Assembly: GCA_944391855.1 (NCBI GenBank)
Contig: CALXVB010000013.1
Location: 1 to 40,998 of the forward strand
DNA length: 40,998 nt
DNA from: an uncultured Clostridia bacterium
GTDB taxonomy: Bacteria; Bacillota; Clostridia; TANB77; CAG-508
Direction: 5' to 3'
A program made the position numbers and the translations under genes. This document shows, piece by piece, positions 8,172-15,721 of this stretch; the first letter of the stretch is position 1; each line of letters opens with the position of its first letter. The notes below the pieces were generated by a model. The model ran no database searches. It was given only the letters and a program-made list of their open reading frames with translations, and had not been told where the DNA came from.

Positions 8172-8200
8172 ATTATAAAGGAAACAAGCTTCAAAATCAA
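8172..8200 (-). promoter_or_regulatory. promoter of the Crp/Fnr gene
   Basis: On the minus strand TTGATT (8195-8200) and TATAAT (8172-8177) are separated by exactly 17 bp, upstream of the regulator. The -35 side overlaps the conserved GGAAACAAG block that faces the nrdD-like gene. Confidence 0.65.
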
Positions 8201-8338
8201 TAAAATAAAGGAAAATTTGTAAATAAAAATAAATCATTTAAAAATATTCATAGAAAACATACAGTCTCTAGCCTTTAAAAAATAGGTTGCATAATATGTA
8301 GCTTATGCAACAGAAAAAAATCAGAAAAAATATATAAT
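8180..8338 (+). promoter_or_regulatory. conserved three-block upstream region, copy A, with -10 box
   Basis: Three blocks recur upstream of the second nrdD: GGAAACAAG (8180-8188), ACAGTCTCTAG (8261-8271) and a 27-nt block (8290-8316) that starts CATAATATGT and ends TGCAACAGAAA. A TATAAT follows 16 bases later (8333-8338). The third block includes the right half of an exact dyad GTTGCATAA-N8-TTATGCAAC (8286-8311). No good -35 is present, which suits activator control. It could bind NrdR (the CATAATATGT core is loosely like an NrdR box) or the adjacent Crp/Fnr protein, or be part of a leader RNA. Confidence 0.6.
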
Positions 8339-8379
8339 AAAATACATTAGATAAAAAATCTAGTAAAGAAGGTAGATAT

Positions 8380-10299
8380 ATGAAAGTAATTAAAAGAGAT
8401 GGTAGAGCAGTAGATTACGACAGAACAAAGATTCAAACAGCAATAGAAAAAGCAAACCAAGAAGTAGCGCTAGCAAATAGAGCTTCGGCAGAAGACATAA
8501 AGGGAATAATTACATACATAGAAGAACTTAACAAAAAAAGGATTTTAGTAGAAGACATTCAAGACATAATAGAAGAAAAACTAATGGAACTAAAAAAGTA
8601 CGAACTGGCAAAGAAATATATTGTATATAGATATACAAGGGCTTTAGTTAGAAAACAAAACACTACAGATGAAACAATTTTAGGCATAATTAGAAATGAT
8701 AGTAATAATGAATATTTTGAAAAAAATAATATGACAGCTGCTATGCAAAGAAATTACATATCAGCAGAGGTATCAAGAGATTTAACAAAAAGACTTTTAC
8801 TACCAGAAAAAATTGCAAAAGCAGATGAAGATGGCATTCTTTACTTCCATAATGCAGATTATTTTGTGCATCCAATGATAGGGAATAGCTACATAAATAT
8901 AGGAGACATGTTAGATAATGGAACAGTTATAAATGGTAAAATGATAGAATCGCCAAAAAGCTTTTTAGTAGCATGTATAGTAGCAACACAAATTATTGCA
9001 GGATTGTCTGGAAATCAATATGGTGGTCAAACTATCGATATGTCTCATTTTGGCAAATATTTAAGAAAAAGCTATAAAAAATTTAGACTTCAAATAGAAA
9101 AAGAATATAAAGGAAAAATGTCAGAAGAATATATTGAAGATTTAATCAGCAAAAGGGTAAAGTCAGAATTAGAATCTGGAATACAAATGATACAGTATCA
9201 AATAAATGTATTAGAAACCATAAATGGTAAAAAACCAGTTGTTACACTATTTTTACATATAAAAGAAAATGATGAATATATAAAAGAAAATATAATGGTT
9301 ATAGAAGAAGTACTAAAGCAAAGATATCAGGGAATAAAAGATGAAGAAGGAAGAGAAATTACTCCAGAATTTCCAAGACTCGTGTATGTATTAGATGAAA
9401 ATAATTCTTTGCAAGGCGGAAAATATGACTATTTAACCAAACTTGCAATTAAATGCTCACTAAAAAGAGGATATCCTAGATACATATCTGCTAAAAAAAT
9501 GAGAGAGAACTACAAAGGAAATGTATTTGGCCCTATAGGAGAGACAGATTTTCTAACACCATTAAAAAATGAAAATGGCGAATATATTTTTGAAGGGAGA
9601 TTTAGTCAAGGAATTGTAAGCATTAATTTACCTCAAATAGCTATTATAGCAGATGGAGATGAAAATAAATTTTGGAAAATGCTAGACGAAAGGTTAGAAT
9701 TATGCTTTGAAGCTCTGATGTGTAGGCATTATGCATTAGTGGGAATACGCTCTAATATAAGCCCTTTGCACTGGGAACATGGGGCATTATCTAGAATGAA
9801 AAAAGAAGAAAGAATAGATAAAATGCTATTAAACAATTATTCGATAATAACATTAGGATATATGGGAATATACGAGACTACAAAACTTATAAAAGGTATG
9901 TCACAAGCAGAAAAAGAAGGAAGAGAATTTGCATTAAAAACAATAAAACACTTAAAAAATACTGTAGAAAAGTGGAAAAAAGAAACAAACATAGCATTTG
10001 TACTAAGTGCGGTAAATTCTAAAGAAGTATTAACTAGATTTTTAAGTATAGACAGAGAAAAATATGGAATTATAAAAGACGTAACAGATAAAACATGTTA
10101 TACAGGTGCATATTATCTATCACAAAATGAAGAATTAGAAACTTATGAAAGATTATCAATGGAAAGTGAGTTTCAAAATAATTCTTTAGGAGGTGCAATT
10201 TCATATATAAAGGTAGACGAAAATATAGAAGAGGAAGAACTAAAAAAGCTTATGGAATACATATATGAAAATGTTCAATATGTTAAATTAATAAAATAG
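8380..10299 (+). CDS. NrdD-like protein lacking catalytic cysteines and glycyl-radical domain (probable pseudoenzyme)
   Basis: 639 residues. An N-terminal ATP-cone (1-95, starting MKVIKRDGRAVDYDR) is followed by a class III ribonucleotide reductase barrel that aligns well with Firmicutes NrdD: DMLDNGTVI, SQYGGQT-like NQYGGQTI, ISAKKMRE, FSQGIVSINLP, GGAISYI. The active-site residues are gone. GNSYINIGDML (168-178) stands where family members have a Cys before the DMLQNGT stretch, and GPIGETDF (384-391) replaces PCMGCRSF, so Glu388 sits in the thiyl-radical Cys position. The protein stops at YVKLIK, just before the usual zinc CxxC pairs and RxxGY glycyl loop. The DNA beyond the stop does not encode them in any frame. 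The frame is long and intact, so this is not ordinary decay; an allosteric or regulatory role is inferred. Confidence 0.85.
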   Translation: MKVIKRDGRAVDYDRTKIQTAIEKANQEVALANRASAEDIKGIITYIEELNKKRILVEDIQDIIEEKLMELKKYELAKKYIVYRYTRALVRKQNTTDETILGIIRNDSNNEYFEKNNMTAAMQRNYISAEVSRDLTKRLLLPEKIAKADEDGILYFHNADYFVHPMIGNSYINIGDMLDNGTVINGKMIESPKSFLVACIVATQIIAGLSGNQYGGQTIDMSHFGKYLRKSYKKFRLQIEKEYKGKMSEEYIEDLISKRVKSELESGIQMIQYQINVLETINGKKPVVTLFLHIKENDEYIKENIMVIEEVLKQRYQGIKDEEGREITPEFPRLVYVLDENNSLQGGKYDYLTKLAIKCSLKRGYPRYISAKKMRENYKGNVFGPIGETDFLTPLKNENGEYIFEGRFSQGIVSINLPQIAIIADGDENKFWKMLDERLELCFEALMCRHYALVGIRSNISPLHWEHGALSRMKKEERIDKMLLNNYSIITLGYMGIYETTKLIKGMSQAEKEGREFALKTIKHLKNTVEKWKKETNIAFVLSAVNSKEVLTRFLSIDREKYGIIKDVTDKTCYTGAYYLSQNEELETYERLSMESEFQNNSLGGAISYIKVDENIEEEELKKLMEYIYENVQYVKLIK

Positions 10300-10335
10300 T
10301 TACCAAATAAATAAATTACATAAAATAAAAATATG

Positions 10336-10506
10336 GGAAACAAGACTCAAAAGCCCTATAAAATAAGAAAAAAATTGTAACATAAATGTAATATTTAAAA
10401 TCGTTTTAATATAAGATAACAGTCTCTAGTGCAAAATAAGTCGAAAAAATAAAAAAACATAATATGTGGCATTTGCAACAGAAATTGAACAAAAAAGAGA
10501 TATAAT
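10336..10506 (+). promoter_or_regulatory. conserved three-block upstream region, copy B, with -10 box
   Basis: Second copy of the region before the NrdD-like gene: GGAAACAAG (10336-10344), ACAGTCTCTAG (10419-10429) and a 27-nt block (10458-10484) matching copy A at 24 of 27 positions. TATAAT again follows after 16 bases (10501-10506). The distance from block 1 to block 2 is 83 bp (81 in copy A). Block 2 to block 3 is 39 bp (29 in copy A), a difference of ten bases, one helical turn. Shared control of both genes, or common descent of gene plus promoter, follows. Confidence 0.6.
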
Positions 10507-10572
10507 ATAGTCAAATTTAAATAAAGGGGACAGGGAAAACCTAATATACACCTTTAGGAAAGGAAGAAGAAT

Positions 10573-12873
10573 ATGCAAGTAATAAAAAGAGATGGAAGAG
10601 TAGTAGAATTTAATCCAGAGAGAATAGTAAAAGCAGTAACGCTAGCTATGTCACAAACACCAGGAGGTGTAGATATTGATTTAGCAAATAAAATAGCTGC
10701 AAGTGTTCAAAAACAATTTGAGGATAAAAATCAAGCATCTGTATATGAAATTCAAGATGCAGTAGAAAAGAAATTAATGGCATCTTCAAGAAAGGAAGTT
10801 GCTCAAAGCTATATTACATATAGATATAATAGAGACGTAGCAAGAAAATCAAAAACAAAAGAAGTATTTTTAGACATAATTGGTGCAAAAGCAAATGATA
10901 TAACAAGAGAAAATGCTAACATGAATGCAGATACACCTGCAGGAATGATGATGAAATTTGCATCAGAAACAACAAAACCATTTGTTGATGATTTCTTATT
11001 ATCAACAGAAGCAAGAGAAGCTTTTAAAGGTGGATATATACATATACATGATAAAGATTATTACCCAACAAAATCATTAACATGTCTACAACACCCATTA
11101 GACAAAATACTAAGAGAAGGATTTAAAGCAGGACATGGTGCTTCAAGACCAGCAAAAAGAATAGAAACAGCAAGTATATTAGGTTGTATATCAATGGAAA
11201 CTGTACAAAATGAAATGCATGGTGGACAAGCAATACCAGCATTTGACTACTACTTAGCACCTTATGTAAGAATGACATATAAAGAAGAGATAAATAAAAT
11301 TGCGGAATTTGTAGAAAAAGACTTATCACACCTTTTAGATATAGAAATAGAAGATTATCTAAAAAAACCAGTAAAAGGTTTAGAAGGAGATAAAAAATAC
11401 GTACAAGAAGCTATAAACAATACTGTTGGCAGAGTACACCAATCAATGGAAGCATTTATCCATAATATGAATACAATTCATTCAAGAGGAGGAAACCAAG
11501 TTGTATTTAGTTCAATAAATTATGGAACAGATACTTCAGCAGAGGGAAGATGCATAATAAGAGAAGTGCTACTTTCAACAGAAAGAGGAGTAGGTAATAA
11601 TGAAACACCAATATTCCCAATTCAAATCTGGAAAAAGAAGAGAGGCGTAAATTATCTACCAGAAGATAAAAATTACGATTTATATAAATTAGCTTGCAGA
11701 GTTACAGCAAAAAGATTCTTCCCAAATTTCATAAACCTAGATGCTACATTCAATCAACATGAAAAATGGAATGCAAATGACCCAGAAAGATATAAATACG
11801 AATGTGCAACAATGGGATGCAGAACAAGAGTATTTGAAAATAGACATGGAGAAAAAACTTCAGTAGGAAGAGGAAACCTTTCATTTACAACAATAAATTT
11901 ACCAAGACTTGCAATAGAATCTGCTTTAGAAGCACAAGAACAATTAGGACTAAAATTCGACTTAGGTAGAGGATCTGAAGAACACATGACAGCAGCTTTT
12001 AAAAAAGCAGTAAAGAAAATATTTATGCAAAAACTAGATAAGTATGCAGGAGTTGCAGCAAGACAATTATATGACAGATATAGATTCCAATGTACAGCGA
12101 TAGCTAAACAATTCCCACTTCTAATGTCTGGACTATGGGAAGATAGTGAAAACTTAAAACCATTTGATAGCGTAGAACCAGTATTAAAACATGGAACATT
12201 AGGAATAGGATTTATAGGCTTAGCAGAATGTTTAACAGTACTTACAGGAAAGCATCATGGAGAATCAGAAGAATCACAAAAATTAGGCCTAGAAATAATT
12301 GGAGAATTAAAAGAATTAGTATCAGGATTTTCTGATAGATATGATTTAAACTACTCTGTATTAGCAACACCAGCAGAAGGACTATCAGGAAGATTTACAA
12401 AAATAGATAGAAGAGAATATGGAATAATACTAGGTGTAACAGATAGAGAATATTATACAAATAGTAACCATGTACCAGTTTGGTATAAGTGCACAGCAGA
12501 TCAAAAGGCAAAAATAGAAGCACCATATCATGACTTAACAAGAGGAGGTCATATTTTCTATATAGAATTAGATGGGGATGCTACACATAATCCAGAAACA
12601 ATAGAAGCTGTTGTAGATTTAATGGATAAATATAACATGGGATATGGAAGTGTAAACCATACAAGATCAAGATGCATGCACTGTGGATTTGAAAATGCAG
12701 ATCCAAACTTAAAAGTTTGTCCACAATGTGGAAGCGAAGAAATAGACACAATTCAAAGAATTACAGGATATTTAGTAGGAACAACTTCACGTTGGAATAA
12801 TGCAAAGCTTGCAGAATTAAAAGATAGAGTAACACATACAGGACTTGGCTCTGATGAAATAAAGGGGGCATAA
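10573..12873 (+). CDS. nrdD: anaerobic (class III) ribonucleoside-triphosphate reductase
   Basis: 766 residues: ATP-cone (1-95), catalytic barrel, zinc site and glycyl-radical loop. Catalytic residues are present: Cys171 in TCLQHPL, Cys416 in CATMGCRT (thiyl radical position), zinc ligands CMHC (701-704) and CPQC (716-719), and the radical glycine G732 in RITGYLVG. The enzyme reduces ribonucleoside triphosphates to dNTPs without oxygen, using a glycyl radical made by NrdG. Start: AGGAAAGGAAG before the ATG. nrdG follows after 4 bp, so the two are co-transcribed. It is only distantly similar to the preceding NrdD-like protein outside the ATP-cone and belongs to a different NrdD subtype, so the pair is not a recent tandem duplication of the whole coding region. 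Confidence 0.95.
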   Translation: MQVIKRDGRVVEFNPERIVKAVTLAMSQTPGGVDIDLANKIAASVQKQFEDKNQASVYEIQDAVEKKLMASSRKEVAQSYITYRYNRDVARKSKTKEVFLDIIGAKANDITRENANMNADTPAGMMMKFASETTKPFVDDFLLSTEAREAFKGGYIHIHDKDYYPTKSLTCLQHPLDKILREGFKAGHGASRPAKRIETASILGCISMETVQNEMHGGQAIPAFDYYLAPYVRMTYKEEINKIAEFVEKDLSHLLDIEIEDYLKKPVKGLEGDKKYVQEAINNTVGRVHQSMEAFIHNMNTIHSRGGNQVVFSSINYGTDTSAEGRCIIREVLLSTERGVGNNETPIFPIQIWKKKRGVNYLPEDKNYDLYKLACRVTAKRFFPNFINLDATFNQHEKWNANDPERYKYECATMGCRTRVFENRHGEKTSVGRGNLSFTTINLPRLAIESALEAQEQLGLKFDLGRGSEEHMTAAFKKAVKKIFMQKLDKYAGVAARQLYDRYRFQCTAIAKQFPLLMSGLWEDSENLKPFDSVEPVLKHGTLGIGFIGLAECLTVLTGKHHGESEESQKLGLEIIGELKELVSGFSDRYDLNYSVLATPAEGLSGRFTKIDRREYGIILGVTDREYYTNSNHVPVWYKCTADQKAKIEAPYHDLTRGGHIFYIELDGDATHNPETIEAVVDLMDKYNMGYGSVNHTRSRCMHCGFENADPNLKVCPQCGSEEIDTIQRITGYLVGTTSRWNNAKLAELKDRVTHTGLGSDEIKGA

Positions 12874-12877
12874 AACT

Positions 12878-13381
12878 ATGAATATGGCAGGATTTTATGA
12901 TGAAAGTATATCAAATGGAGTTGGTTGGAGAGCAGTATTATTTGTAAGTGGTTGTCCACACCATTGTCCAGGATGCCATAATGCTGTAGCACAGGACTAT
13001 AATTATGGACAAAAATTTGACAAACAGGCTATAATAGATAGAATATGTGATAATTCAATATTAAAAGGAATTACAATTAGTGGTGGAGAACCATTATGCA
13101 AAGAGAATATTCCAGAAGTATTAGACTTTATAAAAGAAGTAAAAAAAGTAAGACCAAACTTTAATGTATGGTGTTATACAGGATATACATTAGAACAATT
13201 AGAAGAAAGAAAAGATGAAATAACAGATGAAACTTTGAAGAACATAGATGTTTTAGTAGATGGAAGATTTGTAGAAGAAAAGAAAAATCCAACATTAAAA
13301 TTCAAAGGCTCAGAAAACCAAAGAATATTAGACGTACAAGAATGTTTAAAAGAGCATAAAATAGTACAAATGGCTTTATAG
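12878..13381 (+). CDS. nrdG: anaerobic ribonucleotide reductase activating enzyme (radical SAM)
   Basis: 167 residues, the normal length. The radical SAM cluster motif is CPHHCPGC (Cys26, Cys30, Cys33), followed by the SAM-binding ISGGEPL (about 67-73). NrdG uses a [4Fe-4S] cluster and S-adenosylmethionine to abstract hydrogen from the glycine of NrdD. It begins 4 bp after the nrdD stop, with AAAGGGGG inside the end of nrdD as its ribosome binding site. A second Met at 12884 is an alternative start. A strong terminator follows. Confidence 0.95.
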   Translation: MNMAGFYDESISNGVGWRAVLFVSGCPHHCPGCHNAVAQDYNYGQKFDKQAIIDRICDNSILKGITISGGEPLCKENIPEVLDFIKEVKKVRPNFNVWCYTGYTLEQLEERKDEITDETLKNIDVLVDGRFVEEKKNPTLKFKGSENQRILDVQECLKEHKIVQMAL

Positions 13382-13398
13382 AATTTAGTAGAGTAAAG

Positions 13399-13430
13399 AA
13401 GCAATTAGGGTTAGCCCTAATTGCTTTTAA
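13399..13430. terminator. bidirectional intrinsic terminator
   Basis: AAGCAATTAGGG (13399-13410) pairs perfectly with CCCTAATTGCTT (13415-13426) over a TTAG loop, with T-run after and A-run before. It ends nrdDG and the convergent dGTPase gene. Confidence 0.88.
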
Positions 13431-14623
13431 AATCCAATTATTTCATTATATGTATCTATAGCAAACTTATCAGTCATGCCTGAAATATATGTAATAATAG
13501 ATAAAAAGAAATCTTCCGGTTTTTCTATATCAAATAAAACTTTATTCTTTAAGTTTTCTCTACTTCCATCCTTAGAAAAATTGTTAAACCAATCTATGAA
13601 CCCATTAATTAAAATAGGGTAAAATCTTTTTAGCTTAGTAAGATTTTCAAAAGTATTTTTAAAATCATAGGCCTGTTTTAAGGTTCTATAAATTGTAGTA
13701 ATAACAATATCAAAATATTCATTAGAAGCTCTTAAAATATCAGAAGTATATATATATTTATAATTAAACTCTTTAATTTTATTCATAAGCTCTAGCGAAT
13801 TATTAGAAAAACATAAACCTTTATCTGGACTTGAATTTTGACATAAATCATAAATCAAATTATTAATAATGACTGTATTATTAATTGTTTCACTTGTATA
13901 GCCTAATAGATCATATAATTTATCCAAATGTTCATCTAAAATTCCAAGTGTTACTGCATCTTCAATGTCTCTACCAATGTATGATATTTTATCAGAAATT
14001 TTAACTATGCAACCTTCCCAAGTATATGGGGCAAATTGATTAGGATATTTATACTCATTTAAATCTATAAACTCATCTCTTGGTAGTATTATATTTTCAT
14101 CAATTTCACCACAGTGAGAAATAATACCATCTCTAACAGCATAGGTTAAATTTAAATTTTGTTTATATCCTTCATTATCTTCCAATAATTCAATACTATC
14201 TACGAAATATAATCCGTTTTTTTCATGCCAAAAAGAAGAATTTAAATCTTTTTTACAAATCTCATTTAAGATTTTTTCACCTTTATGACCAAATGGACTA
14301 TGACCTAAATCATGTGCTACAGCAATAGCTTTAGTAAGTTCTATGTTTAGACCTAAATAATTTGCAATAGTATAGCTAATAGATTCAACATGGTTTACAT
14401 GTTCTATACGAGTACAAATGTGGTCATTTTGAGGAGAATAAAATACTTGTGTTTTATGTTTTAATCTTCTATATGCATTACTATGAATTATTCTAGTAAA
14501 ATCCCTTTCAAATTCAGAACGAATATCATTATTTCTTGAATATAGAGGAGACTCTCTAGAAATTGCATTATTCCATTTTATATTATTTTTGTTTGTAGCC
14601 TCATTAAAAAAAGAATTACGCAT
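13427..14623 (-). CDS. dgt: dGTPase / deoxynucleotide triphosphohydrolase (HD domain)
   Basis: 398 residues. The HD metal site is visible: HVNHVESISYTIANYLG followed by AVAHDLGHSPFGHKGE (about 107-122). The family opening is present too: ISRESPLYSRNNDIRSEFERD and HSNAYRRLKHKTQVF. The family hydrolyses dGTP, or dNTPs generally, to deoxynucleoside and triphosphate, lowering dNTP pools. Start: AGGAGG seven bases before the ATG, with a good promoter upstream. It is convergent with nrdDG across a shared terminator, so synthesis and degradation of dNTPs are encoded side by side. Confidence 0.88.
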   Translation of the reverse strand: MRNSFFNEATNKNNIKWNNAISRESPLYSRNNDIRSEFERDFTRIIHSNAYRRLKHKTQVFYSPQNDHICTRIEHVNHVESISYTIANYLGLNIELTKAIAVAHDLGHSPFGHKGEKILNEICKKDLNSSFWHEKNGLYFVDSIELLEDNEGYKQNLNLTYAVRDGIISHCGEIDENIILPRDEFIDLNEYKYPNQFAPYTWEGCIVKISDKISYIGRDIEDAVTLGILDEHLDKLYDLLGYTSETINNTVIINNLIYDLCQNSSPDKGLCFSNNSLELMNKIKEFNYKYIYTSDILRASNEYFDIVITTIYRTLKQAYDFKNTFENLTKLKRFYPILINGFIDWFNNFSKDGSRENLKNKVLFDIEKPEDFFLSIITYISGMTDKFAIDTYNEIIGF

Positions 14624-14648
14624 GTAAATACCTCCTATTCTAAAAATA

Positions 14649-14677
14649 ATAATAACAATTTAAATAAAAATAGTCAA
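14649..14677 (-). promoter_or_regulatory. promoter of the dGTPase gene
   Basis: Minus-strand TTGACT (14672-14677), 17-bp spacer, TATTAT (14649-14654), upstream of the AGGAGG and ATG of dgt. Confidence 0.65.
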
Positions 14678-14775
14678 CAAAAAAATAAAATAATATGAAA
14701 AAACGGCTGAAAATTAACGGTTTCAACTAATAGGAAAAAAGAATAAAAAATACGAACATTTTTTTGCAAAAACTA

Positions 14776-14804
14776 TTGACAATTAAAAAAATAAAGTATA
14801 AAAT
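14776..14804 (+). promoter_or_regulatory. promoter of the DUF45-like gene
   Basis: Consensus TTGACA (14776-14781), 17-bp spacer, TAAAAT (14799-14804), 49 bp before the start codon. Confidence 0.7.
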
Positions 14805-14852
14805 AATACAAACAAAAGTTCAAGAACAAATAAAAACAGGAGGCTGATTTTT

Positions 14853-15350
14853 ATGAAAGAAATAAAGGAAAATACAAGCAGATTAGTAAAAATATTTGGT
14901 ATTAATTACGAATTAAAACTTATATATAAACGTATAAAAAATCCAAAATTAAACGTGAGGGAAAAAGAAATAGAAATAAGCCTTCCAAGTAAATATAAAA
15001 AGGTGAATAATGATTCAATAATAGATATACTATTAGAAAAAATGTATGAAGCAATAGCAAATAAAGAATTAGATACTATAATGGAAAAAGTAAGAACAAC
15101 ACTTAAGTTTGCGCCAGAAGATTATAAAATATTAAAACTAGATAAGAGATTAGGAAAATGTGTTGCAAATAAATTAGTTATAAATCCAGAAATAGTAAAA
15201 TATAGAAAAGAAATTATAGAATATGTAATCTTTTATGAATTTTGTCGTTTAAAAATAAACAAAGGTGGCAAAAAAATTTATGATATGCTAAAGCAATACA
15301 TGCCTAATTATGAAAATTACGAATACGAATTAATAGGAATACTATATTAA
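14853..15350 (+). CDS. YgjP/DUF45-like protein with degenerate metallopeptidase site
   Basis: 165 residues. The fold pattern of the YgjP-like (DUF45/WLM) metallopeptidases is recognisable: an N-terminal strand region (INYELKLIYKRIKNPKLNVR), then LGKCVANKLVINPEIVKYRKEIIEYVIFYEFCRLK. The zinc motif is lost. Where members have HELCH, this protein reads Y128-E-F-C-R132, and the third ligand region (usually NHSKxFW) reads KGGKKIYDML. It therefore cannot bind zinc in the usual way. The frame is intact, with a consensus promoter and AGGAGG before the ATG, so the protein is probably expressed, perhaps as a binding or structural paralogue. The protease origin is inferred from sequence pattern alone. 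Confidence 0.68.
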   Translation: MKEIKENTSRLVKIFGINYELKLIYKRIKNPKLNVREKEIEISLPSKYKKVNNDSIIDILLEKMYEAIANKELDTIMEKVRTTLKFAPEDYKILKLDKRLGKCVANKLVINPEIVKYRKEIIEYVIFYEFCRLKINKGGKKIYDMLKQYMPNYENYEYELIGILY

Positions 15351-15352
15351 TA

Positions 15353-15553
15353 GATGTAGAATATGCATCTTCTACATCACAAGAATAAAAATTTAATATT
15401 TGTGCACAAAATCATACTACAGAACCAAAGTAAATTAAAAGTAGTATGAAGTCTAACTTAGAATACAAGTTGCAAATGAATAAAATTATAATGAAAGAAT
15501 TTAATAACTAATAGAATTGTTTTCTAAGTATGGCCATACTTTAAAAAGTTAGA
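15353..15553. other. cluster of inverted repeats in a 370-bp gene-free stretch
   Basis: No coding region is visible in 15351-15721. It contains these exact dyads: GATGTAGAA / TTCTACATC (15353-15361 / 15370-15378); TCATACTAC / GTAGTATGA (15412-15420 / 15441-15449); TCTAACTT / AAGTTAGA (15452-15459 / 15546-15553); ACTTAGAA / TTCTAAGT (15456-15463 / 15522-15529); and a 16-bp palindrome AAGTATGGCCATACTT (15526-15541). The last three overlap, so they are mutually exclusive. A structured 3' untranslated region or small RNA is possible; AT-richness makes chance pairing easy. Confidence 0.4.
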
Positions 15554-15641
15554 AACGATTATCAATCCTATAAGTATAAATAAATTATATGCCAATAGTA
15601 ACACAAAATCAACACTTTTTACAAAAATTGTAAAAAACAAT

Positions 15642-15693
15642 AAAAAAACTGTTCTTTTTTGTCGAAATGTATAAAAATATGCATTAAGAACAG
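15642..15693 (-). terminator. terminator of the UDP-sugar pyrophosphorylase operon
   Basis: On the minus strand CTGTTCTT (15693-15686) pairs with AAGAACAG (15656-15649), then a run of seven T. The 29-nt loop can form an inner helix. It also contains TTGTCGAA on the plus strand (15659-15666). Confidence 0.6.
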
Positions 15694-15721
15694 CTTTTTA
15701 TTAATACATTAGTATATCTAT

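Noticed and set aside
8180-8380. Cobalamin riboswitch before the NrdD-like gene
   Set aside because: None of the usual B12-box or core helices is present, and the class III enzyme does not use cobalamin.
8380-12873. The two NrdD-like genes as a recent tandem duplication
   Set aside because: Outside the ATP-cone, their barrels follow different NrdD subtypes and differ throughout, although the upstream regions are alike.
15659-15666. TTGTCGAA as a Spo0A box
   Set aside because: It lies inside the loop of a terminator between convergent genes, with no promoter nearby, so it is probably chance.
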